Shown here one piece after another: positions 7,368-16,586 of a stretch of 64,000 bases of DNA. A program made the position numbers and the translations under genes. Below the pieces are notes generated by a model. That model was given only the letters and a program-made list of their open reading frames with translations. It did not search any database and was not told the DNA's origin. This stretch comes from JAWKHR01 sp041394725 (GTDB lineage Bacteria; Acidobacteriota; Vicinamibacteria; Vicinamibacterales; SCN-69-37). Every line of letters begins with the position of its first letter. The first letter of the stretch is position 1. Where the stretch lies: NCBI GenBank assembly GCA_041394725.1, contig JAWKHR010000030.1:1-64000 (forward strand). Direction: 5' to 3'.

Positions 7368-9836
7368 ATGGGCTCGAGCGCCAGAGCGGCTTGGTGGGGC
7401 TGCGCGGCGGTCTGCGGGGGACTGGCAACGGTCTCGCTGTGGGCTGCCCGGGACGGGGGTACGCCCGTCACGCCCGTGGCACTGGTCAGCGCGCACGCCG
7501 CGCGGGGGACGGAGTTGTCCCCGGAAGTCGTGGCGCAGGCGCAGAACGTGGTGCGCAACTACTGCGTGACCTGCCACAACGACATGATGGAGCGCGGCGG
7601 GCTGACGCTGACCGGCTTCGACGTGACGACGGCGCCGGCGCGCGCGGAGACGGCGGAGAAGATGATCCGCAAGCTCCGCGCGGGCATGATGCCGCCGCCC
7701 GGCGCGCGTCGTCCCGAGGCACCCGACCTCGAGGCGCTCGTCACGGTGCTCGAGACGAGCATCGACGACGTGGCGTCGGCCGCGCCGCATCCCGGCACCC
7801 GGACGTTCCAGCGCCTGAATCGCCCGGAATATTCGCGCGCGATCGAGGATCTGCTCGGCCTGCGGCTCGACGCGGGCCGCTGGCTCCCGCTCGACTCGAA
7901 GAGCGCGAACTTCGACAACATCGCCGACGAGCAGGTGCTCTCGGCCACGCTGCTCGAGGCCTACCTCAACGCGGCCTCCGACATCAGCCGGATGGCGATC
8001 GGCGACCGGAAGGCCGAGACGACCAACTGGACCTACACCGTCAGCAGCTACGTCTCGCAGCACCCCTGGGACCACGTGGAGGGCGCGCCCTACGGCACGC
8101 GGGGCGGCCTGGTGGTGGACCAGGTCTTCCCCGCCGACGCCGAGTACACGTTCGAGCTGACGTTCCTCTCGGGCGACAACACGAGCTTCGAGGACGTCGA
8201 TTTGTCCATCGACGGCCGTCAGGTCGCGCTCGTGCGCTACGAGACCGGCCCGAACGACAGTGCCGACGGCCGCGGGGCCGTCTCGGTGTTCACCGAGCCG
8301 ATCCGGATTCCCGCCGGCCAGCACAAGGTCTCGGCGGCGTTCGTCCGGCGGATGGACGGCCCGTACGAGGACCTCATCCGGCCGCACGACTGGTCGTACG
8401 CCGGCGGGGGCTCCGGGGGCGCGGGCATCACGACGCTGCCGCACCTGCGTGACCTCATCGTCCGGGGCCCGTACCGGGCGACGGGCGTGTCGGACACGCC
8501 GAGCCGGCGGCGGGTGTTCACCTGCCGTCCGACGGGGCCCGACGAGGAAGCCCCGTGCGCGAAGTCGATCGCGACGCGCCTGGCCACCGAGGCGTACCGC
8601 CGGCCGGTGACCGACCGCGAGGTCGCGGCGCTCATGCAGTTCTACGAACAGGGCGCGAGCCAGGGCGGCTTCGAGATCGGCGTCCGCACGACGCTCGAGG
8701 CGGTGCTGGCGAGCCCGTACTTCATCTTCCGGCTCGAGCCGCAGCCGGCCGGCGTGAAGCCGGGCGACATCTATCCGGTCGGCGACTTCGAGCTGGCCTC
8801 GCGCCTGGCGTTCTTCCTCTGGGGCACGCCGCCCGACGACGCGCTGCTGGCGGTGGCCGCGCGAGGCGGGCTGAAGGACACGGCCACGCTCGAGCAGCAG
8901 GCGCGCCGCATGCTCGCCGACCCGCGCGCCGACTCGCTCGGGCCGCGGTTCGCCGGCCAGTGGCTGCGGCTGCAGGACGTGGACAAGGTCCATCCGGATC
9001 CGAACTACTTCCCGGACTTCGACCAGGAGCTGGCCGACGCGATGAAGGCGGAGACCGAGACGTTCTTCGTGCACCTGCTGCGCGAGGACCGGAGCGTGCT
9101 CGATCTCTTCCAGGCGGACTACTCGTTCCTGAACGAACGCCTCGCGCGGCATTACGACGTCCCGGGCGTGGCCGGGCCGCAGTTCCGCCGGGTGACGTAT
9201 CCCGACGCCACGCGGCGCGGCCTGCTCGGCCAGGGCAGCGTGCTCGTCCAGACGTCGATGGCCAACCGGACGTCGCCGGTGCTCCGCGGCAAATGGGTGA
9301 TGGAGGTGCTGCTCGGCACGCCGCCCCCGCCGCCGCCGCCGAACGTCCCCCCGCTCGACGAAACGGGCGACGCGAAGGACGGCAAGCTGCTGACGACGCG
9401 CGAGCGCATGGAGATCCACCGCGCGAACCCGACGTGCAACGCGTGCCACCGCTTCATGGATCCGATCGGCCTGGCGCTCGACAACTTCGACGTCACCGGC
9501 CGGTGGCGGCTGCGCGAGAACGGCATGCCGCTCGACACCCACGGCGACTTCTACGACGGTACGCCGGTGAGCAGCCCGGGCGAGCTGGCCTCGGTGCTGA
9601 TGAAGCGGCCCGTGCCGCTCGTGCGGACGTTCACCGAGAACCTGATGTCGTACGCGATCGGCCGGCGGATGGAGTACGACGACCAGCCGGCGATCCGCGC
9701 GATCGCGCACGCGGCCGAGCAGCAGGACTTCCGCGTGTCGGCGTTCGTCATCGGGGTCGTGACGAGTGATGCCTTCCGGCTGAAGCGCGCCGAGGGCGAG
9801 GCCACCACGGGCAACGGTTCGGCCGGCGGTCGCTGA
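7368..9836 (+). CDS. DUF1592/DUF1587/DUF1595 multi-domain c-type cytochrome protein
   Basis: An 822-residue exported protein of the planctomycete/acidobacterial DUF1592 family. After the signal peptide it has a cytochrome-like heme motif CVTCH (Cys66, Cys69, His70). DUF1587 (RTFQRLNRPEYSRAIEDLLG) follows, then an inserted beta-sandwich (about 220-320, carbohydrate-binding-like), DUF1595/DUF1592/DUF1588, and a C-terminal DUF1585 with a second heme motif CNACH (Cys690, Cys693, His694). The role is unproven. Such proteins are usually encoded with a DUF1552 partner, as here, and are assumed to work in periplasmic oxidation of polymers. The start ATG 7368 has AAGGAA 4 bases upstream; the ATG at 7323 does not. 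Confidence 0.92.
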   Translation: MGSSARAAWWGCAAVCGGLATVSLWAARDGGTPVTPVALVSAHAARGTELSPEVVAQAQNVVRNYCVTCHNDMMERGGLTLTGFDVTTAPARAETAEKMIRKLRAGMMPPPGARRPEAPDLEALVTVLETSIDDVASAAPHPGTRTFQRLNRPEYSRAIEDLLGLRLDAGRWLPLDSKSANFDNIADEQVLSATLLEAYLNAASDISRMAIGDRKAETTNWTYTVSSYVSQHPWDHVEGAPYGTRGGLVVDQVFPADAEYTFELTFLSGDNTSFEDVDLSIDGRQVALVRYETGPNDSADGRGAVSVFTEPIRIPAGQHKVSAAFVRRMDGPYEDLIRPHDWSYAGGGSGGAGITTLPHLRDLIVRGPYRATGVSDTPSRRRVFTCRPTGPDEEAPCAKSIATRLATEAYRRPVTDREVAALMQFYEQGASQGGFEIGVRTTLEAVLASPYFIFRLEPQPAGVKPGDIYPVGDFELASRLAFFLWGTPPDDALLAVAARGGLKDTATLEQQARRMLADPRADSLGPRFAGQWLRLQDVDKVHPDPNYFPDFDQELADAMKAETETFFVHLLREDRSVLDLFQADYSFLNERLARHYDVPGVAGPQFRRVTYPDATRRGLLGQGSVLVQTSMANRTSPVLRGKWVMEVLLGTPPPPPPPNVPPLDETGDAKDGKLLTTRERMEIHRANPTCNACHRFMDPIGLALDNFDVTGRWRLRENGMPLDTHGDFYDGTPVSSPGELASVLMKRPVPLVRTFTENLMSYAIGRRMEYDDQPAIRAIAHAAEQQDFRVSAFVIGVVTSDAFRLKRAEGEATTGNGSAGGR

Positions 9837-9895
9837 CCGCCCGCCTCGAGTTCGGCCGGCGGGTGCCAGGCCCGCCTTTGGAGGAGACGCAGACG

Positions 9896-11305
9896 ATGCA
9901 GTTCAACACCGGCAGGCACATGCCGCGACGAACGTTCCTGCGGGGAATGGGGGCCACCGTGGCCCTGCCCTTCCTCGACGCCATGGTCCCCGCCGTCCGC
10001 GCGCGGGCGAGGACGGCCGAGGAAGGCGCCACCCGCCTGATCTGCATCGAGGAGGTCCACGGCATGGCCGGCTGCAACGCCGGCGTGGCCGACAAGTTCC
10101 TCTACTCGCCCGAACAGGTCGGCCGCAACTTCACGCTGGTGCCCGACAACCCGATCCGGACGATCGAGGGCTACCGCGACTACCTGACGATCATCAGCGA
10201 CACCGACTGTCGGATGGCCGAGGCGTTCGCGCCGCCCGAGATCGGCGGCGACCACTTCCGGTCGAGCGCGGTGTTCCTGACCCAGTCGCACCCGAAGCAG
10301 ACGCAGGGCTCGGACATCTGGGCCGGCACGTCGCTCGACCAGATGTACGCGAAGCGCTTCGGCCAGTCCACGCCGATGCCGTCGCTGCAGTTCTGCATCG
10401 AGAACCTCGACCAGGCCGGCGGCTGCACCTACAACTACTCGTGCGTCTACACGGACGCGATCAGCTGGGCGTCGCCGAACGAACCGCTGCCGATGATCCG
10501 CGACCCGCGGCTCGCCTTCGACATGCTGTTCGGCGCCGGCGGCACGCCCGAGGCGCGCCGGGAGCGCCGGCAGACCCGCCGCAGCATCCTCGACTGGATC
10601 AACGGCGAGATCTCCAGCTTCCGGACGAACCTCGGCCCGGCCGATCGCATCCGGATCGATCGCTACCTCAACAACGTCCGCGAGGTCGAGCGCCGCATCC
10701 AGATGGTCGAGGCCCGCAACACGAGCGGCGAGGATCGCGAACTGCCCGGCGCGCCGGCCGGCGTGCCGGACTCGTTCTCCGAGCACATGCAGATCATGTT
10801 CGACCTGCAGGTGCTCGCGCTCCAGACGGACATGACGCGGGTCATCTCCTTCAAGACCGGCCGCGACGCGCAGAACCGGGTGTTCCCCGAGAGTGGATCG
10901 AACTCCCCGTTCCACCCGGCCTCGCACCACGGCGGCCGCGAGGAGCGGATCATGGACTTCAACAAGATCTGCCAGTACCGCGTGGGACAGATGGCGTACT
11001 TCCTCGAACGGATGAAGACCACGATGGACGGGGACCAGAGCCTGCTCGACAAGTCCCTCATCATCTGGGGCTCGCCGATGTCCGACTCCAACGTCCACAA
11101 CCACCGGCGCTGTCCGCTGCTCCTGCTCGGCCACGCCAACGGCCTGCTCGAGGGCAACCTGCACCTCAAGGCCGAGGACGGCACGCCGATGGCCAACGTC
11201 TTCCTGTCGCTGCTCCACCGGCTGGGCATGGACGACGTGACGTCCTTCGGCGACAGCACCGGCGAGTTCTCGCTGGCGGCGCCGGTCGCCAGCGGCCAGG
11301 CCTGA
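9896..11305 (+). CDS. DUF1552 family protein, Tat-exported
   Basis: A 469-residue protein of the DUF1552 family. Its N-terminus RRTFLRGMGATVALPFLDAM is a twin-arginine signal peptide. The family has sulfatase/phosphatase-like secondary structure but no proven reaction. Conserved-looking patches include SDIWAGTSLDQMYA, the Cys pair region GGCTYNYSCVYTDAISW, and SFKTGRDAQNR. GGAGGAG ahead of the ATG at 9896 sets the start. It follows the DUF1592 gene by 59 bp, the usual pairing for these two families, and both products are exported, so they probably act together outside the cytoplasm. Confidence 0.92.
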   Translation: MQFNTGRHMPRRTFLRGMGATVALPFLDAMVPAVRARARTAEEGATRLICIEEVHGMAGCNAGVADKFLYSPEQVGRNFTLVPDNPIRTIEGYRDYLTIISDTDCRMAEAFAPPEIGGDHFRSSAVFLTQSHPKQTQGSDIWAGTSLDQMYAKRFGQSTPMPSLQFCIENLDQAGGCTYNYSCVYTDAISWASPNEPLPMIRDPRLAFDMLFGAGGTPEARRERRQTRRSILDWINGEISSFRTNLGPADRIRIDRYLNNVREVERRIQMVEARNTSGEDRELPGAPAGVPDSFSEHMQIMFDLQVLALQTDMTRVISFKTGRDAQNRVFPESGSNSPFHPASHHGGREERIMDFNKICQYRVGQMAYFLERMKTTMDGDQSLLDKSLIIWGSPMSDSNVHNHRRCPLLLLGHANGLLEGNLHLKAEDGTPMANVFLSLLHRLGMDDVTSFGDSTGEFSLAAPVASGQA

Positions 11306-11331
11306 GCGCGCGTGGCACGCGGGAGGCGCCG

Positions 11332-13338
11332 ATGACGCGGACGATGAGAACACTCGGGCTGACGTGGCTGGTGGGCGTCGCGTTCACCGCGGCGGCCGCG
11401 GCGCAGATGCCGGCCCCGACGCCGGTCGCCGACGCGGCCCGCCGGGGCGACGTGGAGGCGGTGCGGACGCTGCTCGCCCAGGGCGCGGACGTCAACGCGC
11501 CGCAGGGCGACGGCATGACGGCGCTCCACTGGGCCGCCGAGCGCGGCGACGCGGCGCTCGCGCGGATCCTGCTCTACGCCGGCGCCAACACCGGCACCGA
11601 GACCCGCCTCGGCCACTACACGCCGCTGCACGTCGCGAGCCAGACCGGCCACCCCGACGTCGTCAAGGTGCTCGTGGACGCCGGCGCGGTGGTCGACGCG
11701 AGGACCAGCATCAGCGGGGTGACCCCGCTGCACCTGGCGGCCGAGGCCGGCAGCGTGCCGGCGGTGACCTACCTGCTCGATCACGGCGCCGACGTCAACG
11801 CGCGCGAGGCCCAGTGGGACCAGACCCCCCTCATCTTCGCGGCATCGCGCGACCAGCTCGCCACCGTCAAGCTGCTGCTCGCCCGCGGCGCCGACCCCGC
11901 CCTGACCACGCGCGTGCTCGATCTCGGCAAGCAGCAGAGCGTCGATCGCACGGCGTCGGCGCTGAACCGGCGGCTGCTCGAGGCGGCAACACCCGAGGGC
12001 GGCAAGCCCACGCCGAGCCAGTACCAGGCCGCGGTCCAGATCACCCGCGAATTCCGTGAAACGGGCAAGATGCCCGAAATCCAGCCGGCAGCCGGCGGCC
12101 GCGGTGGCCGCGGCGGCGCGGCGGCCGGGCGCCCGGCGCGGCCGGTGCCGCGGCGGCCGGCGGTGGCGCGCGGCGGCCGGGGCGGACGCGGCGGCGGCCG
12201 TGGCGCCGCGGCGGCCGGCGACAACACCGACACCACCGGTCAGGGCGGCAACAACCCGCTGAACGAGGAAGGATCAGCGCCGGCCATCGCGGCCAAGGGC
12301 GGCATGACCGCGCTCCACCACGCGGCGCGCCAGGGCTACGTCGCGACCGCCGCGGCCCTGCTCGACGCGGGCGCCGAGGTGGACCAGGTCACCGGCGACG
12401 GCACGACGCCGCTCCTCGTCGCCATCATCAACGGCCAGTTCGACGTCGCGAAGATGCTCATCGATCGGGGCGCCGACGTGAACCGCACGGCGGCGACCAC
12501 GGGCGCGCCGCCGCTCTGGTCGGTCATCAACACCCAGTGGCAGCCGCGGACGCGCTACCCGCAGCCGCAGGCGATGGACGAGCAGACGACCACCTACCTC
12601 GACTTGATGCAGATGCTGCTCGATCGCGGCGCGGACCCGAACGCCCGGATCCGCGTGCACCCCTGGTACATGGTCTACACCGGGTGCGGCAACGGGAACT
12701 GCGGGCTGGCGAGCGTGGTCGGTTCCACCGCCTTCTGGCGCGCGGCCTACGGACTCGATCTCGACGCGATGAAGCTGCTGGTGAAGTACGGCGCCGACCC
12801 GAACCTGCCGACGCTGGCCCCCGCGGGCCGCGGCGGGCGAGGCGGTGGCCGCGGCGGCCCGGGCGGCGGCGCCGCAGGGCGGCCGTGGCGCCGGCGCGGG
12901 TGCCGGCGCCCAGGGCCGGCCGCCACGGGCGATCCGTCCGGCCTGCCGCCGGTGCCGCCGGGCGGCCCGGGCGTCTACCCCATCCACGCCGCGTCGGGCG
13001 TCGAGTACGGCGAGGGCTTCGCGGGCAACTCGCATCGCCACGCCCCTGGCGCCTGGCTCGCGACGGTGAAGTACCTGGTCGAGGAACTGGGGGCCGACGT
13101 CAACGCGCGCGACAACGACGGCTACAACGCCGTCCACCACGCGGCGGCGCGCGGGGACAACGAACTCATCGAGTACCTCGTGTCGAAGGGCGCCGACGTG
13201 AAGGCCGTCAGCCGCAAGGGACAGACGACGGCGGACATGGCCAACGGGCCCGTGCAGCGCCTGTCGCCGTTCCCCGACACGATCGCACTGCTCGAGAAGC
13301 TGGGCTCGAAGAACAACCACCGGTGCGCGGGCTGCTAG
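11332..13338 (+). CDS. Exported ankyrin-repeat protein with Gly/Arg-rich linkers
   Basis: A 668-residue protein with a signal peptide (VGVAFTAAAAAQMP). Ankyrin repeats fall in three blocks: about residues 30-210, 320-400 and 580-660 (for example DGMTALHWAAERGDAALARI and NDGYNAVHHAAARGDNELIE). They are joined by two low-complexity linkers rich in Gly, Arg and Ala (about 245-305 and 500-545). GGGAGG upstream sets the ATG at 11332. It lies 26 bp after the DUF1552 gene, and the three genes form an operon that recurs in acidobacteria, so a scaffold role for the DUF1592/1552 pair is plausible but unproven. The second linker (GRPWRRRGCRRPGP) reads oddly and could hide paired small indels. Confidence 0.88.
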   Translation: MTRTMRTLGLTWLVGVAFTAAAAAQMPAPTPVADAARRGDVEAVRTLLAQGADVNAPQGDGMTALHWAAERGDAALARILLYAGANTGTETRLGHYTPLHVASQTGHPDVVKVLVDAGAVVDARTSISGVTPLHLAAEAGSVPAVTYLLDHGADVNAREAQWDQTPLIFAASRDQLATVKLLLARGADPALTTRVLDLGKQQSVDRTASALNRRLLEAATPEGGKPTPSQYQAAVQITREFRETGKMPEIQPAAGGRGGRGGAAAGRPARPVPRRPAVARGGRGGRGGGRGAAAAGDNTDTTGQGGNNPLNEEGSAPAIAAKGGMTALHHAARQGYVATAAALLDAGAEVDQVTGDGTTPLLVAIINGQFDVAKMLIDRGADVNRTAATTGAPPLWSVINTQWQPRTRYPQPQAMDEQTTTYLDLMQMLLDRGADPNARIRVHPWYMVYTGCGNGNCGLASVVGSTAFWRAAYGLDLDAMKLLVKYGADPNLPTLAPAGRGGRGGGRGGPGGGAAGRPWRRRGCRRPGPAATGDPSGLPPVPPGGPGVYPIHAASGVEYGEGFAGNSHRHAPGAWLATVKYLVEELGADVNARDNDGYNAVHHAAARGDNELIEYLVSKGADVKAVSRKGQTTADMANGPVQRLSPFPDTIALLEKLGSKNNHRCAGC

Positions 13339-13349
13339 GCAGCCCGCGC
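13325..13349. terminator. Perfect 11-bp hairpin with the ankyrin stop codon as its loop
   Basis: GCGCGGGCTGC (13325-13335) and GCAGCCCGCGC (13339-13349) pair perfectly. The 3-base loop is TAG, the stop codon of the ankyrin gene. It sits between convergent genes, so it can act on both transcripts. There is no U-tract. Confidence 0.6.
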
Positions 13350-13357
13350 GCACGTCC

Positions 13358-14248
13358 CTACCGGTCCGACTTCACCCGGTAGGTCCCGTCCTCCATCCGC
13401 ACGCGGTAGCCGGCGTGGCAGCGCTGGCAGTACTGCGTCAGCGCGGTCGCCGCCGTGTTCGCGGTCTCCCACGACCCGGACGTCGCCGCCTTCTGCACGG
13501 CCTCGGCCTGCGCGCGGGCCTCGGCGGCCCACCCGGCCGCCTCGGCGATGCCGCGCGCCTTGAAGAACGCCTCGGCGTCGGTGAAAGCCGCGGCGAGCGC
13601 CGTCGTCTGCGGCGTGACCTGGTCGGCGGCGCTCTCACCGAGCGCGGTGCGCAGGGCGCCCGACGCCGCGTTGACCCGCTTCATCACCTCGGAGAAGGCC
13701 ACTTCCTCGGGGCTCATCGGGGGCGGCGGCACCTTGGCCAGGTCGTCCATCTTCGGATCGATGACCGACGTCGCGAGCAGGACCGGCCGGCCCTGGTACT
13801 GCGCGATGATGTCGGCGGACAGGTTCAGGTTCTTGCCGCCGGCCTCCTTGGCAATCTCGACGGCGTCGAGCCGCAGGACCTTGCCGATGACCGTGATGTA
13901 GGTGTCGACGGGCGGCGGCGATTGCAGCGTCGGGACGATCACGAGCACGTCGGTGCCGGCCGCGGCCGGGTGCGCCTTGTCCTGGTCGACCGAGAAGGCC
14001 GTCGGCGACAGGATCCGGTCGACGGCCGCCATCATCGAGACGGTTTCGCCGACGTAGGTATCCGGGAACTTCGCGATGGAACTGGCCGCGACCGGCACGA
14101 GCGTGGGCGCGGCGCCCTGCCCCTGGCGTGCCTCGGGGGTCGATCGCGCGGCCGTCACCAGGCCCAGCACCGCCGCCGCGAGCGCGACGTGCCGCCCGCG
14201 CAGAATGACGTGCCGACTCGAACCTGAACGCGTGTCGTCTCGACGCAT
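13358..14248 (-). CDS. Exported monoheme c-type cytochrome (c'/c556-like C-terminus)
   Basis: A 296-residue protein with a long N-terminal signal region (HVALAAAVLGLVTAARSTPEA). The middle section resembles a beta-barrel/OB-type domain (about 50-160, with ITVIGKVLRLDAVEIA). The C-terminal four-helix part ends in a heme motif CQRCHAGYR, placed as in cytochrome c'/c556, where the CxxCH is near the C-terminus. AGGAGAG precedes the ATG at 14248. It is convergent with the ankyrin gene. The heme attachment is clear; the N-terminal domain's role is not, and a link to the DUF1592 system is only suggested by proximity. Confidence 0.75.
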   Translation of the reverse strand: MRRDDTRSGSSRHVILRGRHVALAAAVLGLVTAARSTPEARQGQGAAPTLVPVAASSIAKFPDTYVGETVSMMAAVDRILSPTAFSVDQDKAHPAAAGTDVLVIVPTLQSPPPVDTYITVIGKVLRLDAVEIAKEAGGKNLNLSADIIAQYQGRPVLLATSVIDPKMDDLAKVPPPPMSPEEVAFSEVMKRVNAASGALRTALGESAADQVTPQTTALAAAFTDAEAFFKARGIAEAAGWAAEARAQAEAVQKAATSGSWETANTAATALTQYCQRCHAGYRVRMEDGTYRVKSDR

Positions 14249-14331
14249 GGGACCCTCTCCTGGAACTGGCCGGAAACCGCCTAGAGCTTACTGCAAGGGC
14301 GGCGCGGACGGAATCGGACACCGGCGGCGTC

Positions 14332-14337
14332 TATAAT
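14332..14337 (+). promoter_or_regulatory. Consensus -10 box TATAAT before the M28 peptidase
   Basis: A perfect TATAAT in a GC-rich gap between divergent genes, about 67 bases before ATG 14405. No good -35 lies 16-18 bases upstream. Confidence 0.45.
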
Positions 14338-14404
14338 CGCGCGCACGCCCCAGTCCAACCCGCGGTCCCGGCCGGCGCCGGGGCCGCCGAGCCTCGAGGT
14401 GCCC

Positions 14405-15898
14405 ATGTCTGCCCGCCGCACGCTCGCCCTGGCCGTCGCGGTCATTCTGCTTGCCGCCGCCGGCTGCGCCGCCGACCCGATGGCCCGCATCACGGAGGAC
14501 GATCTGCGGTCGGACCTGTTCGCGCTGGCCGGCGACGCGACGCGCGGCCGGGAGGGTGGCACGATCGACGAACTCACCGCGTCGGCCTGGCTGGCCGCCC
14601 GGGCGAGGGAGGCCGGTCTCGAGCCGGCGGGAGACGGGGGCAGCTACTTCCAGTTCTTCCCCCTCGAGCGGTTCCGCGTCTCGGCCGGCAGCCGGGTGAC
14701 CATCGGAGGGCGAACCCTCGAGGTGGGCCCGGACGTGGTGCCGGATGCGCCGCTACTGGCCGAGGTGGATGCCCCGGTGCTGATGGCGGCCGACGCCTCG
14801 CCGGCGGCGATCGACCGGCTGGCCCTCGGCGGTCGTGCCCTGGCCGTCCGGTACGCGCCGGCCGCGGGTGGCGCCGGTCCGCGGGCGCTCACGCAGTGGA
14901 CGCGGACGGTCACCCGGGCGGTCGCCAACCGGGCGTCCGCGGTGATCGTGGTGGTCCCGGACACCCCTGACACCGCCTGGGATCGCGTGTCGTTCCGGCT
15001 GCCGCGCGGCAGCTACGGTCTCGATCCAGACGGCACGGCCGCGCCGCGCACGGGGACGCCCGGCATGCCGGTGCTCTACGTGCGCGAGGCGGCGCTCGAC
15101 GGCGCGGCGCTCTCCGGCGCGCGGATCCGGGCGTCGATCTTCACCGAGACGTTCACCTATCCCTCGGTCAACGTCATCGCGCGCGTTCGCGGCCGCGATG
15201 GCGCCGTTTCGGGCGAGCATGTGCTGTTCAGTGCGCACCAGGACCACGACGGCGTCCGGTATGCGGTCGATGGCGACGCCATCTGGAACGGCGCGGACGA
15301 CAACGCGAGCACGGCGGTGGCGCTCCTCGCCATCGGCCGCGCCTTCGCGGCGTCCCCGGCGCCGCGATCGGCGTTGTTCATCTGGCACGGCGCCGAGGAA
15401 CGGGGCCTGATGGGATCGCGGTGGTACGTGGCGCACCCGACGGTCCCGAAGGCGTCGATCGTCGCCGTGCTCAACGGCGACATGATCGGCCGGAACGCCC
15501 CGGACACGGCGGCGCTCCTCGGCGCGGTGCCGCCCCACCGGAACTCGGCGGCGCTCGTGCGGATGGCGCTCGACGCGAACGAGCGCGTGTCGGGGTTCAC
15601 GGTGGACTCCTCGTGGGACGACCCGGATCACCGCGAGGGCTGGTACTACCGCAGCGACCACCTGCCCTACGCCCGCGCCGGCATCCCGGCGCTGTTCTTC
15701 ACGACACTGCTCCACGACGACTACCACACGCCGTTCGACAACCCGGACCGCATCGACATCGCGAAGCTCGCCAAGATGACCCGGTGGATGTACGCGACCG
15801 GCCGCGCGGTCGCCGAAGCCGATGCGCCTCCCGCCCTCGACCCGGACTTCACCCTGGAACGGTGCCGCGACTACACCGGGAACTACTGCGGCGGCTGA
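14405..15898 (+). CDS. M28-family metallopeptidase lipoprotein
   Basis: A 497-residue zinc aminopeptidase of family M28 anchored by a lipobox (LLAAAGCAAD). The di-zinc site is complete by motif: SAHQDHDG (His278, Asp280), NGADDNAS, HGAEERGLMG (catalytic Glu and Glu ligand), NGDMIGRN and LLHDDYHTPFD. A PA-like insert occupies about residues 90-260. It would trim peptides or N-terminal residues at the cell surface. I preferred the ATG at 14405 over the GTG at 14399. Its neighbours are a divergent cytochrome and a convergent small lipoprotein, so it is probably a single-gene unit. Confidence 0.93.
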   Translation: MSARRTLALAVAVILLAAAGCAADPMARITEDDLRSDLFALAGDATRGREGGTIDELTASAWLAARAREAGLEPAGDGGSYFQFFPLERFRVSAGSRVTIGGRTLEVGPDVVPDAPLLAEVDAPVLMAADASPAAIDRLALGGRALAVRYAPAAGGAGPRALTQWTRTVTRAVANRASAVIVVVPDTPDTAWDRVSFRLPRGSYGLDPDGTAAPRTGTPGMPVLYVREAALDGAALSGARIRASIFTETFTYPSVNVIARVRGRDGAVSGEHVLFSAHQDHDGVRYAVDGDAIWNGADDNASTAVALLAIGRAFAASPAPRSALFIWHGAEERGLMGSRWYVAHPTVPKASIVAVLNGDMIGRNAPDTAALLGAVPPHRNSAALVRMALDANERVSGFTVDSSWDDPDHREGWYYRSDHLPYARAGIPALFFTTLLHDDYHTPFDNPDRIDIAKLAKMTRWMYATGRAVAEADAPPALDPDFTLERCRDYTGNYCGG

Positions 15899-15937
15899 GG
15901 ACGCCGCCCGCACGTGCCGCCCCGGTGCCGCGCCGGG
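15887..15937. terminator. Possible bidirectional terminator hairpins
   Basis: Two GC-rich hairpins sit between convergent genes. TGCGGCGGC (15887-15895) pairs with GCCGCCCGCA (15903-15912) with one bulge, and CCCGG/CCGGG (15921-15925 with 15933-15937) form a second stem. No U-tract. Confidence 0.3.
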
Positions 15938-15941
15938 CGAC

Positions 15942-16415
15942 CTACTTCCGCTGCCAGCGCTGCGGCACCTGGTCCCGGGTGCCGACGGTCAGCTCGTTGC
16001 CCGTCGGGCCGCCGTCCAGGTATTCGGGCACATAGGCTGACGTCACGCCGCCCCCCGCCTTGAGCAGGTCCTCGAAGTTGAAGCTGGTGTCCGAGGTGCG
16101 CCGCAGGTTGCGCCACTTCACCTCACCCGCCGCGAAGTGCTGGCTGTTGGACGGGGCCGACACGATCACGGCCTGCGTTCCGTCGTCGCTGATCCGGATC
16201 ACCAGGCCGTCGAGGTCCGGCGAGCTGGCGCTCGAGATCCGGACCCACTCGCCGGTGAGCTCGAGCCGCGGGGTGGACGGTCCGCTCGGGGCGGACGGCG
16301 ACTTCGCGCCGCAGGCGGCCGTCGCCAGCACGAGCGCGAGGCCAAGGGCACCGCGGACGCCGCGGCACAGGGTCCTTCGATGAGTCGTTGAGCGCAGCGT
16401 CGTGCGGCGGTGCAT
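15942..16415 (-). CDS. Small lipoprotein of unknown function
   Basis: A 157-residue lipoprotein (signal peptide ending LATAACGAKSPS) with a compact beta-rich domain: LELTGEWVRISS, LVIRISDDGTQAVIV, then DTSFNFEDLLKAG. I do not recognise the family. GGAGGAGAACG before the ATG at 16415 fixes the start; an in-frame extension to 16562 is antisense noise. It is convergent with the M28 peptidase and divergent from the lactate permease. Confidence 0.7.
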   Translation of the reverse strand: MHRRTTLRSTTHRRTLCRGVRGALGLALVLATAACGAKSPSAPSGPSTPRLELTGEWVRISSASSPDLDGLVIRISDDGTQAVIVSAPSNSQHFAAGEVKWRNLRRTSDTSFNFEDLLKAGGGVTSAYVPEYLDGGPTGNELTVGTRDQVPQRWQRK

Positions 16416-16586
16416 CGTTCTCCTCCCCGCCCGTCGGTCCGGGCGCCGGCGGCGGCCCGGAGGGGCGCCGGTCGCGCCCGGTGGGCGTCTGAGGGGAGAA
16501 CGGGAGTCGCCGGCCTTTCCGGACACGCCGGCATGGTCCCCGGCGGCCCGAACGGGTATCATCCCCGCGGTTCAGCGGACATCCTC

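Noticed and set aside
7122..9710. A very long antisense open frame (862 codons) opposite the DUF1592 gene, and similar ones opposite glgC, the ThDP enzyme and the FAD/Fe-S gene
   Set aside because: High GC leaves few stop codons in other frames. The translations are Arg/Ala/Pro/His-rich with no domain, while the opposite strand encodes complete known families.
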